This document shows positions 17,919 to 28,104 of a stretch of DNA of 63,684 nucleotides, in pieces. Below the pieces are notes generated by a model. The model did no database searches. It was not told where the DNA came from and saw nothing but the letters and a program-made list of their open reading frames with translations. The first letter of the stretch is position 1. Each line of letters opens with the position of its first letter. The DNA is taken from contig NZ_JANIKD010000014.1 of assembly GCF_024580955.1 (NCBI RefSeq), positions 1-63,684 of the forward strand, in the 5' to 3' direction. The position numbers were made by a program, and so were the translations under genes. Origin of the DNA: Corynebacterium sp. 122RC1 (GTDB lineage Bacteria > Actinomycetota > Actinomycetes > Mycobacteriales > Mycobacteriaceae).

Positions 17919-20585
17919 GTGCAGACCCACGAAATTCGGGAACGCTTTATCAACCACTTCACCAAGGCTGGGCACCAAGAAGTCCCCAGCGCTTCGCTGA
18001 TTTTGGACGACCCCAACCTGCTGTTCGTCAACGCCGGCATGGTGCCGTTCAAGCCATACTTCCTGGGGCAGCAGAACCCTCCTTTCCCCAACGGCACCGC
18101 AACCAGCATCCAAAAGTGCGTGCGCACCCTTGATATTGAAGAGGTGGGCATCACCACCCGCCACAACACGTTCTTCCAAATGGCTGGCAACTTTTCCTTT
18201 GGCCAGTATTTCAAGGAAGGTGCGATCACCTATGCTTGGGCGCTGCTGACGAACCCCGTTGCTGAGGGTGGCTACGGGTTGGACCCCGAGCGCCTGTGGG
18301 TGACCGTCTACCTGGATGACGATGAAGCAGCGGACATCTGGCATGAGAAGGTAGGCATCCCGCGTGAGCGTATCCAGCGCTTGGGTATGGCGGATAACTA
18401 CTGGTCCATGGGTGTTCCAGGTCCTTGTGGTCCGTGCTCGGAGATCTACTACGATCGCGGCCCGGAATACGGCAAAGAGGGTGGCCCGATTGCAGATGAC
18501 AACCGCTACCTGGAGATTTGGAATCTCGTGTTCATGGAAAATGAGCGCGGAGAAGGCATTGGCAAGGACAACTTTGAGATCCTCGGCCCACTACCAAAGA
18601 AGAATATTGACACCGGCCTCGGCGTGGAGCGCGTGGCCTGCATCCTCCAGGGTGTGGATAACGTCTATGAAACGGATTTGCTGGCGCCCGTGATCGCGGT
18701 TGCAGAGCGTCTTTCCGGCACCAAGTACGGTGCGAAACAGGAAGATGACATCCGCTTCCGCGTGATCGCGGACCACTGCCGTACCGGTATGATGCTGATC
18801 CTCGATGGCGTCACCCCATCCAATGAGGGCCGCGGCTACATCCTGCGCCGCCTGTTGCGCCGCATCATTCGTTCCGCACGCCTGCTCGGCGCAACCGGCA
18901 CCACCTTGGAAGAGTTCATGAACACCATCATGGACACCATGACCCCTTCCTACCCCGAGATTGCAGACAACCGCGAGCGCATCTTGCGCGTTTCCATCAC
19001 GGAGGAAGCTGCGTTCCTGAAGACCCTGGAATCCGGCACCGAGCGCTTCGAGGAGGCGGCCGCTGCAGTGAAGTCCAAGGGTAGCTCCAGCGTATCCGGC
19101 GCTGATGCGTTTGCGCTGCACGATACCTACGGCTTCCCAATTGACCTCACCCTGGAGATGGCCGCTGAGGCCGGTCTTGAGGTGGACACCGAGGGCTTTG
19201 AGTCCCTGATGGCCGAGCAGCGCGCCCGCGCGAAGGCAGATAACCAAGCCAAGAAGCACGGTCACGCCGACCTCTCCATCTACCGTGAATGGGTGGACGA
19301 GCACCCAACGGTGTTTACTGGTTTCGATGAGCTCAGCAGCAGCGTCAAGGTCCTGGGCCTGATCTCCGGTGGCCAGAAGGTCTCCGAGGTTGCCGAGGGG
19401 CAAGAGGTAGAGGTGATCCTGGATGCCTCGCCGCTGTACGCAGAGTCCGGTGGCCAGTTGGGTGACCGCGGCACCATCACCCGCGGCGACGTCGTTCTGG
19501 ACGTCAACGATGTGCAAAAGATTGGCAAGAAGCTGTGGGTCCACCGCGCAACCGTCACCCGCGGCGCCCTGGGCGTGGGTGAAGAGGTCACCGCACAGGT
19601 CAATGAGCAGTGGCGCCACGCGGCTCGCCAGTCTCACTCCGCAACGCACCTCATCCACGGTGCACTGCGCCAGGTGCTCGGACCAACCGCTGTGCAGGCC
19701 GGTTCCATGAACCAGCCCGGCTACCTGCGCTTTGACTTCAACTACACCGAACAGCTCACCCCGGAGCAGCTCAAGGAAATTGAGAGCATCACCAACCTGG
19801 CCGTGGACAACGACTGGGCAGTGAACACCATTGAAACGTCCTTGGCTGAGGCAAAGGCCATGGGTGCGATGGCGTTGTTCGGCGAGAACTACGGTGACGT
19901 GGTGCGCGTGGTGGAAATCGGCGGCCCGTTCTCCATCGAACTTTGTGGTGGTACTCACGTGAGCCACTCCTCCCAGATTGGCCCCGTGTCCATCCTGGGT
20001 GAATCCTCTATTGGTTCCGGGGCGCGCCGCATCGAGGCCTACTCCGGCCTGGATTCCTTCCACTACCTCAGCAAGGAGCGCGCGCTGGCGGAGGGGATCG
20101 CGAGCAGCCTGAAAGCTAAGACTGACGACCTCCCTGAGCGAATCGCAGCACTGACGCAGAAGCTGAAGGAAACGGAAAAGCAGCTTGAGCGCATGCGTCG
20201 CCAGCAGATGGCCCAGCAGTCCGGCCAGATTGCCGCTGAGGCAGAGCTACTTGGCGGCGTCTCCGTGGTGATTAAGCGCCTGGATGCCGGTGCCAACGTT
20301 GGTGATTTGCGCAATATTGCCAACGACGTCCGCGGCAAGCTCTCCGGCAGGCCCGCCGTGGTTGCGCTGGTTTCGGAGACCGACGGCAAGGTGCCTTTCG
20401 TGATTGCTGCCTCCAAGGAAGCGGTTGAGGCGGGGCTCAGCGCTAAGGATTTGGCTGCGCAATTTGGCAGCTACATCAAGGGCCACGGCGGCGGTAAGCC
20501 AGACATGGTCCAAGGCGCTGGCAGCGAAATCGGCGGTTTTGAATCCGGTGCCCAGGCACTGCGGGCGGCTATCCAAAACGCCTAG
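17919..20585 (+). CDS. alaS: Alanyl-tRNA synthetase
   Basis: 888 aa from GTG 17919 with AGAAGGAAAG upstream. Charges tRNA-Ala. Class II catalytic core at the N-terminus ([17 protein letters not shown]), tRNA-recognition helical part, editing domain with zinc ligands HSATHLIH (residues 573-580) and CGGTH (Cys676), and the C-terminal oligomerisation/DHHA1 domain ([12 protein letters not shown]). Length is normal for actinobacteria. No T-box or other leader RNA is seen in the short gap after rarA. Confidence 0.98.
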   Translation: MQTHEIRERFINHFTKAGHQEVPSASLILDDPNLLFVNAGMVPFKPYFLGQQNPPFPNGTATSIQKCVRTLDIEEVGITTRHNTFFQMAGNFSFGQYFKEGAITYAWALLTNPVAEGGYGLDPERLWVTVYLDDDEAADIWHEKVGIPRERIQRLGMADNYWSMGVPGPCGPCSEIYYDRGPEYGKEGGPIADDNRYLEIWNLVFMENERGEGIGKDNFEILGPLPKKNIDTGLGVERVACILQGVDNVYETDLLAPVIAVAERLSGTKYGAKQEDDIRFRVIADHCRTGMMLILDGVTPSNEGRGYILRRLLRRIIRSARLLGATGTTLEEFMNTIMDTMTPSYPEIADNRERILRVSITEEAAFLKTLESGTERFEEAAAAVKSKGSSSVSGADAFALHDTYGFPIDLTLEMAAEAGLEVDTEGFESLMAEQRARAKADNQAKKHGHADLSIYREWVDEHPTVFTGFDELSSSVKVLGLISGGQKVSEVAEGQEVEVILDASPLYAESGGQLGDRGTITRGDVVLDVNDVQKIGKKLWVHRATVTRGALGVGEEVTAQVNEQWRHAARQSHSATHLIHGALRQVLGPTAVQAGSMNQPGYLRFDFNYTEQLTPEQLKEIESITNLAVDNDWAVNTIETSLAEAKAMGAMALFGENYGDVVRVVEIGGPFSIELCGGTHVSHSSQIGPVSILGESSIGSGARRIEAYSGLDSFHYLSKERALAEGIASSLKAKTDDLPERIAALTQKLKETEKQLERMRRQQMAQQSGQIAAEAELLGGVSVVIKRLDAGANVGDLRNIANDVRGKLSGRPAVVALVSETDGKVPFVIAASKEAVEAGLSAKDLAAQFGSYIKGHGGGKPDMVQGAGSEIGGFESGAQALRAAIQNA

Positions 20586-20668
20586 CCAAACCGATCTGAT
20601 CTGAGGAGAGCCGAGCAGTCACCATGCGTGCTGCTCGGCGCTTCGTTTCCCTTCCTTTGGAGCACACC

Positions 20669-21259
20669 ATGGTAGAACACACACCACAGAGCCAACACGA
20701 GCAGTCCGACATACGCCCCGACACCCCGGGAGAAAACGACCCCGGAACGGGCCGGAGGCTCGCGCTCGACGTGGGTACGGTGCGCATCGGCGTTGCATAT
20801 TCGGATCGCGCCGCGGTGCTTGCCAATCCATTGGAAACGGTGCAACGCACCACCAAGTTTCAGGACCCGGACGGCAGCGACATCCAGCGCATCCTCGAGC
20901 TGGTCCGGGAGCACCAGATCGTAGAAGTGGTGGTTGGGTTGCCCCGAAACCTCGACGGTTCCGGTTCCTCGAGTGTCCGCCATGCTCAAGACATCGCGCG
21001 GCGCCTAGAGCTGCAGCTTTCCCAACGCTCGCCGGAGGTACCCGTGCGCTTTGCCGACGAGCGGCTCACCACCGTCATGGCACACCAAACGATGAAGGCC
21101 ACTGGCCTGAGCCAGAAGAAGGGCCGCAAGGTAGTGGACCAGATCGCGGCGGTGAACATTTTGCAGCAGTGGCTCGACGGGCGCTCGCGCACCCTCGCTC
21201 GCCTGGCTTTTGAGGCTGAACAGGCCGAACAAACTGAATGGCTCGATAGCCCGGAATAG
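20669..21259 (+). CDS. ruvX: Putative pre-16S rRNA nuclease YqgF/RuvX
   Basis: 196 aa from ATG 20669 (TTTGGAG seven bases upstream); ATG 20624 behind GAGGAGAG is a possible longer start. RNase H-like fold: LALDVGTVRIGVAYSD near residue 30 with the first catalytic Asp, VVGLPRNLDGSGSSS, and FADERLTTVMA with acidic residues, ending in DQIAAVNILQQWL. Takes part in 5' maturation of 16S rRNA; historically proposed as a Holliday junction resolvase. Lies between alaS and mltG as in most actinobacteria. Confidence 0.92.
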   Translation: MVEHTPQSQHEQSDIRPDTPGENDPGTGRRLALDVGTVRIGVAYSDRAAVLANPLETVQRTTKFQDPDGSDIQRILELVREHQIVEVVVGLPRNLDGSGSSSVRHAQDIARRLELQLSQRSPEVPVRFADERLTTVMAHQTMKATGLSQKKGRKVVDQIAAVNILQQWLDGRSRTLARLAFEAEQAEQTEWLDSPE

Positions 21260-21520
21260 TCCGAGCATTGCAGAGTTCCGGTGTTTTCCGGTGCTTTTGG
21301 CCGTGTTCCAGCGAGCACCTGGCGCAGGATTGCTGCTGATTGAAAAACCTTGGCCGTTTTTGCCCGCGCCTGCAGATCTTCTGCACGGTTTGCCTTAGGC
21401 TTATGGAAACTTCTGTTGTCTTGCGTGCCTTCTGTAGTGCGTGGAACAGCTACACCATTGTGCAGCACAGCCAACCGCTTCCTGGCATGTGCTGGGCGAA
21501 CTAACAAGACAGGAACTTAC

Positions 21521-22669
21521 ATGCGCATGGAACCAACCTACGTCAAGCGCCGCCAGCGCGGCCTTGCCGTATTGATTACTACACTCATTTTGGTTGTGGG
21601 AGCCGTGGTGTATATCGGTGTGAATCGCTCCAGTGGGCCTGCCGATTTTGAAGGCCAGGGCAACGGGGTAGTAAAGCTGGTGGAGATTCAAGAAGGTTCC
21701 TCCATCTCCGCCCTGGGTCCTGAACTGGTGGAGTTGGGCGTGGTTGCCTCTGACGCCGCTTTCCAAACCGCAGCGCTTTCCAACCCGCAGGCCTCCAGCG
21801 TGACCCCAGGCTTCTACCGACTCCAGGAGGAAATGAGTGCTGAGGCAGCGGTGAGCGCACTACTCAACCCGGAAAATCAGGTTTCCATGTTGGACATTCC
21901 AGGAGGTGCCACCCTCATGGACGTCACCGTTGTGGGCGGTAGCACCACGCCGGGCATCTATTCCTTGATTTCCCAGGTCTCCTGTGAAGAGTCTCCTGGT
22001 GATTGCATCACTGTGGAGCAACTGCAGTCCGTTGCTGCCTCCACCAATCCGGCAGATCTTGGCGTGCCGGAGTGGGCCCGCGAGCAGGTGCTCGCACGCG
22101 GCGATGACCCGAAGCGCTTAGAAGGTCTCATTGTGCCCGGGCAGTACGTTGTGAACCCTGGTGCGGATGCCACCGAGGTGCTCACGGATCTGGTGACTCG
22201 TTCCGCTACTGCTTACACCAATACCGGTATCGTCGAACGTGCCCAAGCACTGGGCCTGAGCCCCTATGAGCTGCTCACCGCTGCCTCTTTGGTGGAGCGT
22301 GAAGCGCCGGCGGGTGACTTCAACCGAGTTGCCAGGGTGATCCTTAACCGTTTGGCGGTGCCGATGCGCCTGGAGTTTGACTCCACCGTGAACTACGGCC
22401 TGGCTGACCAAGAAGTGGCCACCACCGATGAGGACCGAGCAACCGTCACACCGTGGAACACCTACGCCATGGACGGACTGCCAGCAACGCCAATTGCTGC
22501 TCCTTCCATCGAGGCAATCGAGGCGATTGAGAATCCGGCTGAGGGTGACTGGCTGTTCTTCGTCACAATCGACGCCCAAGGCACCACCGTGTTCACCAAC
22601 ACCTTTGAAGAGCACCAGGCCGCAACCCAGGATGCGCTGAACAACGGCATCTTGGATTCCAACCGCTAA
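21521..22669 (+). CDS. mltG: Endolytic murein transglycosylase MltG
   Basis: 382 aa from ATG 21521 (MRMEPTYVKRRQRG...), with AGGAAC upstream. Cleaves nascent glycan strands and sets their length. Basic cytoplasmic start, one membrane anchor (about residues 15-36), LysM-like domain (VEIQEGSSISALGPELVELG), then the YceG catalytic domain with LIVPGQYVV and the catalytic glutamate at residue 259 in SLVEREA, followed by RVILNRL and the conserved TPWNTYAMDGLPATPIAAPS. The longer open frame from 21350 runs through non-coding DNA. Likely co-transcribed with ruvX and aroE. Confidence 0.94.
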   Translation: MRMEPTYVKRRQRGLAVLITTLILVVGAVVYIGVNRSSGPADFEGQGNGVVKLVEIQEGSSISALGPELVELGVVASDAAFQTAALSNPQASSVTPGFYRLQEEMSAEAAVSALLNPENQVSMLDIPGGATLMDVTVVGGSTTPGIYSLISQVSCEESPGDCITVEQLQSVAASTNPADLGVPEWAREQVLARGDDPKRLEGLIVPGQYVVNPGADATEVLTDLVTRSATAYTNTGIVERAQALGLSPYELLTAASLVEREAPAGDFNRVARVILNRLAVPMRLEFDSTVNYGLADQEVATTDEDRATVTPWNTYAMDGLPATPIAAPSIEAIEAIENPAEGDWLFFVTIDAQGTTVFTNTFEEHQAATQDALNNGILDSNR

Positions 22670-22724
22670 GCCCACAGCCCACAGCTCTCAGCCACTGCCC
22701 TGAGCCACAGAAGGAGCGCCCTCA

Positions 22725-23567
22725 ATGCCCAAAGCTGCAGTCCTCGGTAGCCCAATTGGGCATTCTCTTTCCCCAGTGCTCCACAACGCCGGCTACCGCG
22801 CCGCTGGTCTTGAGGGCTGGAGTTTTGAAAGGGCCGAGGTCACCGAAGAAACCTTCGCCGAGTTTCTGGCTGAAGCAGGGGAGCAATACGCTGGCTTCGC
22901 AGTCACCATGCCCTGCAAGTTTGCGGCGTTTCGTGCCGCGGATACTCACAGTGAGCGGGCGCTTGCATTGGGCGTGGCCAACACCCTGGTTCGCTCGGAA
23001 GACGGCACTTTGTGGGCGGCGGACAATACCGACGTTGACGGCGTCCGCGGGGCGCTCGCGCAGCTCCTCCCCGAGGCTGAAGGCGATGCCTTGGCGGCTA
23101 TTCGCGGGGCACAAGTAGCTGTGACAGGCTCCGGAGGCACAGCCCGAACCGTGGTGTGGACGCTTGCCCAACTCGGTGCTGCCAGCATTCGCGTGATCAA
23201 CCGTTCGGACCGCCTGATGGAATTGAAAGACCTCGTGGCCGGAACTGCCACGCAATTGGAGTACCAGCCGGCCGCTGATCCCCAAGGTGTCTCCCGTGCA
23301 GCCCAGGATTCTCTCTTGGTGGTGTCTACTGTTCCCTCCGCAGGTATCGCGCACATTCTTGATGAGCTCGCGCAGGCCCCAGTATTTGACGTGATCTATG
23401 ATCCCTGGCCAACCCCGCTGGTGCAGCGCGCTCAGGAACGCAACCTTCCTACGGTGGGAGGCCATATAATGCTGGCACATCAGGCATTCACCCAATTTGA
23501 GGCGATCACCGGCACCCCGGCGCCCAAGGAAGCAATGCTCGAGGCGTTGCAGCAAGCGCTGGCATAA
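22725..23567 (+). CDS. aroE: Shikimate dehydrogenase family protein
   Basis: 280 aa. Reduces 3-dehydroshikimate to shikimate with NADPH. N-terminal substrate domain with GSPIGHSLSPVLHN and TMPCK (the catalytic Lys), AADNTDVDG with the conserved Asp, and the nucleotide-binding loop VTGSGGTARTVVW, close to the GxGGxxxA form. The C-terminal part keeps HQAFTQFEAITG. RBS GAAGGAG lies before the ATG. Other aroE paralogues are common in corynebacteria, so this copy is the likely biosynthetic one because it clusters with aroC-K-B-Q. Confidence 0.93.
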   Translation: MPKAAVLGSPIGHSLSPVLHNAGYRAAGLEGWSFERAEVTEETFAEFLAEAGEQYAGFAVTMPCKFAAFRAADTHSERALALGVANTLVRSEDGTLWAADNTDVDGVRGALAQLLPEAEGDALAAIRGAQVAVTGSGGTARTVVWTLAQLGAASIRVINRSDRLMELKDLVAGTATQLEYQPAADPQGVSRAAQDSLLVVSTVPSAGIAHILDELAQAPVFDVIYDPWPTPLVQRAQERNLPTVGGHIMLAHQAFTQFEAITGTPAPKEAMLEALQQALA

Positions 23568-23683
23568 ACCGCACTGAGCCGAGCCGAGCCTGCCGCAACA
23601 CTGAGCGGTGGCAGCCTTCCCGCAATCCCGGCACAATTGAGTACACCGGTAGGGACGGGCTACAGAGGGGGAGGCGAACAATC

Positions 23684-24133
23684 GTGTGGTTCGGGGTGTG
23701 TCTTGTGCTGTTTTGGGGATGGGCCAGTGCGTTGTGCTGGTGGGATGTGCGGGAACACCGGCTGCCAAACGTCCTCACGCTGCCCGCGGCGGCTGCTGTG
23801 TTGGGCCTTGGGCTCGTCGTACATCCTGCGGCACTGTGTGGCGCTGCCCTGTGGAGTGGTTTGTACGCTTCGCAGCGGGTGTTGCCTGGGGCGAAAGGTG
23901 CGATCGGCGGTGGGGACGTGAAGTTAGCTGTCACTCTCGGTGCTGTGTTGGGGTTTTGGGGGATCTTGCCGGTGCTGGGGGCGATGGCTATTGCGCAGGT
24001 CAGTACGTTGCTGGCGCTGGTGGCGGCGCGGCGGCAGGTGGTGGCACACGGCCCGCCCATGGTGTTGGGGACTGCGGTTGCGTTGGCTGCGGCTGTGAAC
24101 TGGGGTAGTGCGGGGAGTTTCGTTTTCCTTTGA
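23684..24133 (+). CDS. Minimal A24-type prepilin peptidase
   Basis: 149-aa polytopic membrane protein starting at GTG 23684 behind GAGGGGGAGG. It keeps the two aspartates of A24 aspartic peptidases: [11 protein letters not shown] (about residue 21) and the GxGD-type motif IGGGDVKL (about residue 77). About four or five hydrophobic segments are visible. The N-terminal methyltransferase domain and its zinc cysteines are absent, so it resembles TadV/CpaA-like short peptidases, which cleave Flp-type prepilin leaders. No pilin gene is in the window. It sits between aroE and aroC, as in C. glutamicum. Confidence 0.85.
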   Translation: MWFGVCLVLFWGWASALCWWDVREHRLPNVLTLPAAAAVLGLGLVVHPAALCGAALWSGLYASQRVLPGAKGAIGGGDVKLAVTLGAVLGFWGILPVLGAMAIAQVSTLLALVAARRQVVAHGPPMVLGTAVALAAAVNWGSAGSFVFL

Positions 24134-24161
24134 CTGCGCGTGGCGTGCCATAATCGTGGGC

Positions 24162-25391
24162 ATGCTTCGATGGACTACCGCTGGAGAATCCCACGGCCAG
24201 GCACTGGTCGCCCTCATTGAACACATGCCCGCCGGCGTCCCCGTGACCCGCGAGGACATTTCTTTTCAGCTTGCTCGCCGCCGCCTCGGCTACGGCCGCG
24301 GTGCCCGAATGAAGTTTGAGCAAGACGAGCTGACCTTGCTTTCCGGCATCCGCCACGGGCTCACCCTCGGTAGCCCGATCGCCATCATGATTGGCAATAC
24401 CGAGTGGCCAAAGTGGACCACCATCATGTCCGCCGACCCTATCGACCTGAGCGATGAGGAAGTGGCAGCAGCCATGACCTCCGGTCGCGGCGCCAAGCTC
24501 ACTCGCCCACGGCCTGGACACGCTGATTTTGCCGGCATGCTCAAGTATGACTTGGACGAGGTCCGCCCGATCCTCGAGCGTTCCTCCGCCAGGGAGACAG
24601 CCGCGCGCGTGGCCGCCGCGACCGTTGCGCGTAACTTCCTCCGCGAAACCTTGGGTGTGGAGGTGTTCTCGCATGTGATCAGCATCGGCGCCGCCCCCGA
24701 GTACGAAGGGGAGCAGCCAACCTTTGCGGATCTGGAAGCCATCGACGCCTCCCCAGTGCGCGCATTTAACCAAGATTCTGAGCAGCAGATGATCGCTGAA
24801 ATCGAAGCGGCAAAGAAGGCCGGCGACACCCTCGGCGGCGTAGTAGAGGTGATCGTTGAGGGCCTGCCGATTGGTCTTGGCTCGCATGTGTCCGGCGAGG
24901 ACCGCCTGGATGCCCAGCTCGCCGCCGCCCTCATGGGTATCCAGGCGATCAAGGGCGTTGAGGTTGGCGACGGCTTCAAGGAAGCCCGCCGCCGCGGAAG
25001 CGAAGCGCACGACGAGATGGGGCGCGACGAGCATGGCACTCACCGCCTGAGCAACCGCGCTGGCGGCTTGGAAGGTGGCATGACCAACGGAGAGGCCCTG
25101 CGAGTACGCGCCGCTATGAAGCCAATTTCCACCGTTCCCCGCGCGCTCAAGACCGTAGACATGGTCACGGGCAAACCTGCCACCGGCATCCACCAGCGTT
25201 CCGACGTCTGCGCGGTGCCTGCCGCAGGCGTTGTGGCAGAGGCAATGGTGGCATTGGTGCTGGCCCGGGCGGTGCTGCAAAAGTTCGGTGGTGATTCGCT
25301 GGAGGAGACCAAGCGCAACATAGCCGCATACCAGGAGCGAATCGCACAGCGCCTGCGTTTTGAGCAGGACGCGGACGCGCAAGAGGCTTAA
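24162..25391 (+). CDS. aroC: Chorismate synthase
   Basis: 409 aa from ATG 24162 ([16 protein letters not shown], the invariant family start; the longer frame is rejected). Converts 5-enolpyruvylshikimate 3-phosphate to chorismate using reduced FMN. Signatures: [37 protein letters not shown], and [13 protein letters not shown]. Full length. It begins 28 bp after the peptidase gene, and the next gene, aroK, follows after a 186-bp gap with its own candidate promoter. Confidence 0.98.
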   Translation: MLRWTTAGESHGQALVALIEHMPAGVPVTREDISFQLARRRLGYGRGARMKFEQDELTLLSGIRHGLTLGSPIAIMIGNTEWPKWTTIMSADPIDLSDEEVAAAMTSGRGAKLTRPRPGHADFAGMLKYDLDEVRPILERSSARETAARVAAATVARNFLRETLGVEVFSHVISIGAAPEYEGEQPTFADLEAIDASPVRAFNQDSEQQMIAEIEAAKKAGDTLGGVVEVIVEGLPIGLGSHVSGEDRLDAQLAAALMGIQAIKGVEVGDGFKEARRRGSEAHDEMGRDEHGTHRLSNRAGGLEGGMTNGEALRVRAAMKPISTVPRALKTVDMVTGKPATGIHQRSDVCAVPAAGVVAEAMVALVLARAVLQKFGGDSLEETKRNIAAYQERIAQRLRFEQDADAQEA

Positions 25392-25461
25392 GCGGCTTAA
25401 GCGGCACCACTACCTAGGACGGCACACTTGGGTAGGGTGCGTCACTTTGGCAAAAGCTAGG

Positions 25462-25490
25462 TTGCTGGCGCCAAAAGGACTAAATTAGAT
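25462..25490 (+). promoter_or_regulatory. Candidate promoter of aroK-aroB-aroQ
   Basis: TTGCTG (25462-25467), 17-bp spacer, TTAGAT (25485-25490), in the aroC-aroK gap. An inverted repeat TTTGGC/GCCAAA (about 25446-25475) overlaps the -35 region and could be an operator. Confidence 0.4.
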
Positions 25491-25577
25491 CGAAGCTGAG
25501 AAAGTGCTCAGGGTGCACGCATCGCGACGACCCCGCGAAACAGTGCCTGTACCTGTGCAACGACCCTAAGGAATCCT

Positions 25578-26255
25578 ATGACGTTGAGTCCTTCCACCGA
25601 ACGTTCGTTGGATGAAATTCCGGCCGCACCGCTGGACCTGGAGCAAGACGCCCTGGCTGCAGACGATCAGGCGCGCGCAAACGAGGTGCTGTGTGAGGCC
25701 CTCGATGAATCCCTTGAGCGCGAGGAAAAGCACACCGCACCCTCCAGCCGGACCATCGTGGTGTTGGTCGGTCCGCCGGGTGCCGGAAAGTCCACGATTG
25801 GCCGTAGGCTCGCGCGCGCACTCAACGCACCCCTGGTGGATTCCGATCATCTCATTGAGCAGGCCACGGGTAAATCCTGTGGCGAGGTGTTCACTGAACT
25901 CGGTGAGCCAGCGTTCCGCGAGCTTGAGGCCGAGCACGTGGCGTCGGCACTGCAAGAACGCGCGGTAGTGAGCCTCGGTGGCGGCGCCGTGATCACCGAT
26001 TCCACCCGCGAGCTGCTGGCGGAACACCTAGTGGTGTGGGTGGATGTTTCCGCTGAGGAAGGCGCACGCCGCACCGCCGGGGAGTCCACGCGCCCTGTTC
26101 TCCACGCAGAGGACCCCGTTGCGCACTACACCCAGCTCATCAACACTCGCGCGCCGCTGTATCGGGAGGTCGCGGATTACAGGGCGCGTACCGACGGCCG
26201 CAGTCCCCAGCAAGTCGTAGCAGATATCCTGGGCTTCTTGGAGTCCTCGGAATAG
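25578..26255 (+). CDS. aroK: Shikimate kinase with an N-terminal acidic extension
   Basis: 225 aa, about 50 more than the usual 170. Phosphorylates shikimate at O3 with ATP. Residues 1-58 are an acidic, low-complexity extension; the kinase then begins TIVVLVGPPGAGKSTIGRRLA with Walker A at 65-73, shikimate-binding DSDHLIE and FRELE, GGGAV, the LID arginine region (STRPVL) and LYREVADYRARTD. AAGGAA precedes the ATG at 25578. An internal start would be needed to give the standard length but none has a better ribosome site, so the extension is probably real. First gene of aroK-aroB-aroQ. Confidence 0.93.
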   Translation: MTLSPSTERSLDEIPAAPLDLEQDALAADDQARANEVLCEALDESLEREEKHTAPSSRTIVVLVGPPGAGKSTIGRRLARALNAPLVDSDHLIEQATGKSCGEVFTELGEPAFRELEAEHVASALQERAVVSLGGGAVITDSTRELLAEHLVVWVDVSAEEGARRTAGESTRPVLHAEDPVAHYTQLINTRAPLYREVADYRARTDGRSPQQVVADILGFLESSE

Positions 26256-26315
26256 TGTTGGCTGTGCGCAATCGCTGCGCGCGAAACCATAACAAACAAA
26301 GTAAAGGAAGCCACT

Positions 26316-27407
26316 GTGAGCACGTCACCAGCATTTGCCTCCACGATTGCAGTCAACGGCCAGGCGCCCTACGAGGTGCGTATTGGCCACGGCAACATTG
26401 AGGCGATTGCCAAGTTCGCGGCATCCACCGGTGCTCAGCAGGTGGGCTTGGTGCGCCAACCAACCCTGCGTGACTACTCACAGCGGCTCACCGCCGCGTT
26501 GGAGGCGCAGGGCCTCAAGGTGACCCCGATCGAGGTGCCGGACGCGGAGTTTGGCAAAACCCTGGACGTGCTGGGGGAGTGCTGGGACGTGCTGGGCGAG
26601 CAGGCCTTTAGCCGGGGCGACCTCATCATTGGTCTCGGCGGTGGGGCTGCGACGGACCTGGCTGGCTTTGTGGCCGCCTCATGGATGCGCGGCATCAAGG
26701 TGGTGCAGGTCCCTACCACGTTGTTGGCAATGGTGGATGCTGCGGTGGGTGGGAAGACCGGCATCAACACCAAGGCAGGTAAAAACCTGGTAGGCGCGTT
26801 CCATGAGCCCGCAGCAGTGTTTATTGACCTAGACCTCCTGGCCACATTGCCACACGATGAGCTGGTTGCCGGTTCCGCTGAGATCATCAAGACCGGGTTC
26901 ATTGCAGACCCGGTGATTCTGGAGCTGTTCGAGCAGGACCCAGAGAAGGCTTTGGACCCTCAAGGCTTCCTGCCGGAGCTCATCTCACGTTCCGTTGCCG
27001 TGAAGGCCAACGTGGTGGGCCAGGACCTCAAAGAATCCAGCCTCCGCGAGATCCTGAACTATGGGCACACCTTCGGCCATGCCATTGAGTTGCGGGAAAA
27101 CTACACGTGGCGCCACGGCAGCGCCGTGGCCGTGGGCATGATGTTCGTGGCCAACCTCGCGCACCAACGCGGCATGATCACCGAGGAACTGCTGCAACGC
27201 CACGAAAGCATCCTTGCTTCCGTTGGCCTGCCTACCCGCTACGCCGCAGGGCACTTTGAGGAACTCTACAAGGCCATGACGGTGGATAAGAAGAACCGCG
27301 GCGGCAACATTCGTTTTGTGGCGATCACCGAGGTAGGCCAGACCACCAGGATCACAGGGCCCACCACCGAGGAATTGGAGGCAGCGTATGCCGCAATCAG
27401 CAGCTAG
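26316..27407 (+). CDS. aroB: 3-Dehydroquinate synthase
   Basis: 363 aa from GTG 26316 (AAAGGAAG upstream). Cyclises DAHP to 3-dehydroquinate using NAD and a divalent metal. NAD-binding [32 protein letters not shown], metal ligands in EIIKTGFI (Glu) and in [11 protein letters not shown] (His), then [11 protein letters not shown] (His). Full length and unfused. Ends by overlapping aroQ by 20 bp. Confidence 0.97.
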   Translation: MSTSPAFASTIAVNGQAPYEVRIGHGNIEAIAKFAASTGAQQVGLVRQPTLRDYSQRLTAALEAQGLKVTPIEVPDAEFGKTLDVLGECWDVLGEQAFSRGDLIIGLGGGAATDLAGFVAASWMRGIKVVQVPTTLLAMVDAAVGGKTGINTKAGKNLVGAFHEPAAVFIDLDLLATLPHDELVAGSAEIIKTGFIADPVILELFEQDPEKALDPQGFLPELISRSVAVKANVVGQDLKESSLREILNYGHTFGHAIELRENYTWRHGSAVAVGMMFVANLAHQRGMITEELLQRHESILASVGLPTRYAAGHFEELYKAMTVDKKNRGGNIRFVAITEVGQTTRITGPTTEELEAAYAAISS

Positions 27408-27852
27408 TTCCAACATCAGTACCGTGTTGGTGCTCAACGGCCCCAACTTGAATCGCCTGGGCAAGCGGCAACCGGAAATCTACGGCGCCACCACCTTGGC
27501 CGATGTTGAAGAGGTGCTCAAAGAACATGGGCGCGGCGTTGGCGTTGAGGTGATTTGTAAACAGTCCAACCATGAAGGTGAATTAATCGACTGGGTGCAT
27601 GAGGCCGCAGACAACTCCTGGCCGGTAATTATCAACCCCGGGGGATTGACCCATACCTCGGTGGCCTTGCGCGATGCGCTGGCGGAGGTAGCGGACGGGC
27701 CAGGCTTCATTGAGGTGCACATTTCCAACGTGCACGCCAGGGAGCCTTTCCGAGCTCACAGCTACCTTTCCCCAATTGCCCGTGGCGTCATCGCGGGCCT
27801 GGGCGTGAAAGGCTACGTTCTGGCTTTAGAAGCGCTGGTGGATCCCTCCTAA
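27388..27852 (+). CDS. aroQ: Type II 3-dehydroquinate dehydratase
   Basis: 154 aa; the ATG lies 20 bp inside aroB, implying coupled translation. Dehydrates 3-dehydroquinate to 3-dehydroshikimate as a dodecamer. Type II signature [20 protein letters not shown] (catalytic Arg and Tyr in the lid), [30 protein letters not shown], and the [17 protein letters not shown] segment with the catalytic His. No gap is seen in the motifs. Confidence 0.97.
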   Translation: MPQSAASSNISTVLVLNGPNLNRLGKRQPEIYGATTLADVEEVLKEHGRGVGVEVICKQSNHEGELIDWVHEAADNSWPVIINPGGLTHTSVALRDALAEVADGPGFIEVHISNVHAREPFRAHSYLSPIARGVIAGLGVKGYVLALEALVDPS

Positions 27853-28104
27853 AGGCCCCTCGTCGGGTGTAACTTGAACCACAGCGCCGGCAGACGTCCG
27901 ACCAGGAGGGGGTACGGCATGCCGCACTTCTCCTGTTTGCGTTCGCGGCTGCGTTACACTTTCCCAAGGCGCATACGCGCCTGCAGCATCCAAAGATGTG
28001 CGCAGTTGTGTAATTGCGCGCACCGTTGGGAGCATTGCTACCAGCGCCAAAGGGGCAACCCCCGTGCGCGCGTGAAATTGACGTGATTTTGAAAGGCATT
28101 CACC

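Noticed and set aside
24000..25382. Minus-strand open frame of 460 codons opposite aroC
   Set aside because: Shadow of aroC, no motif or start signal.
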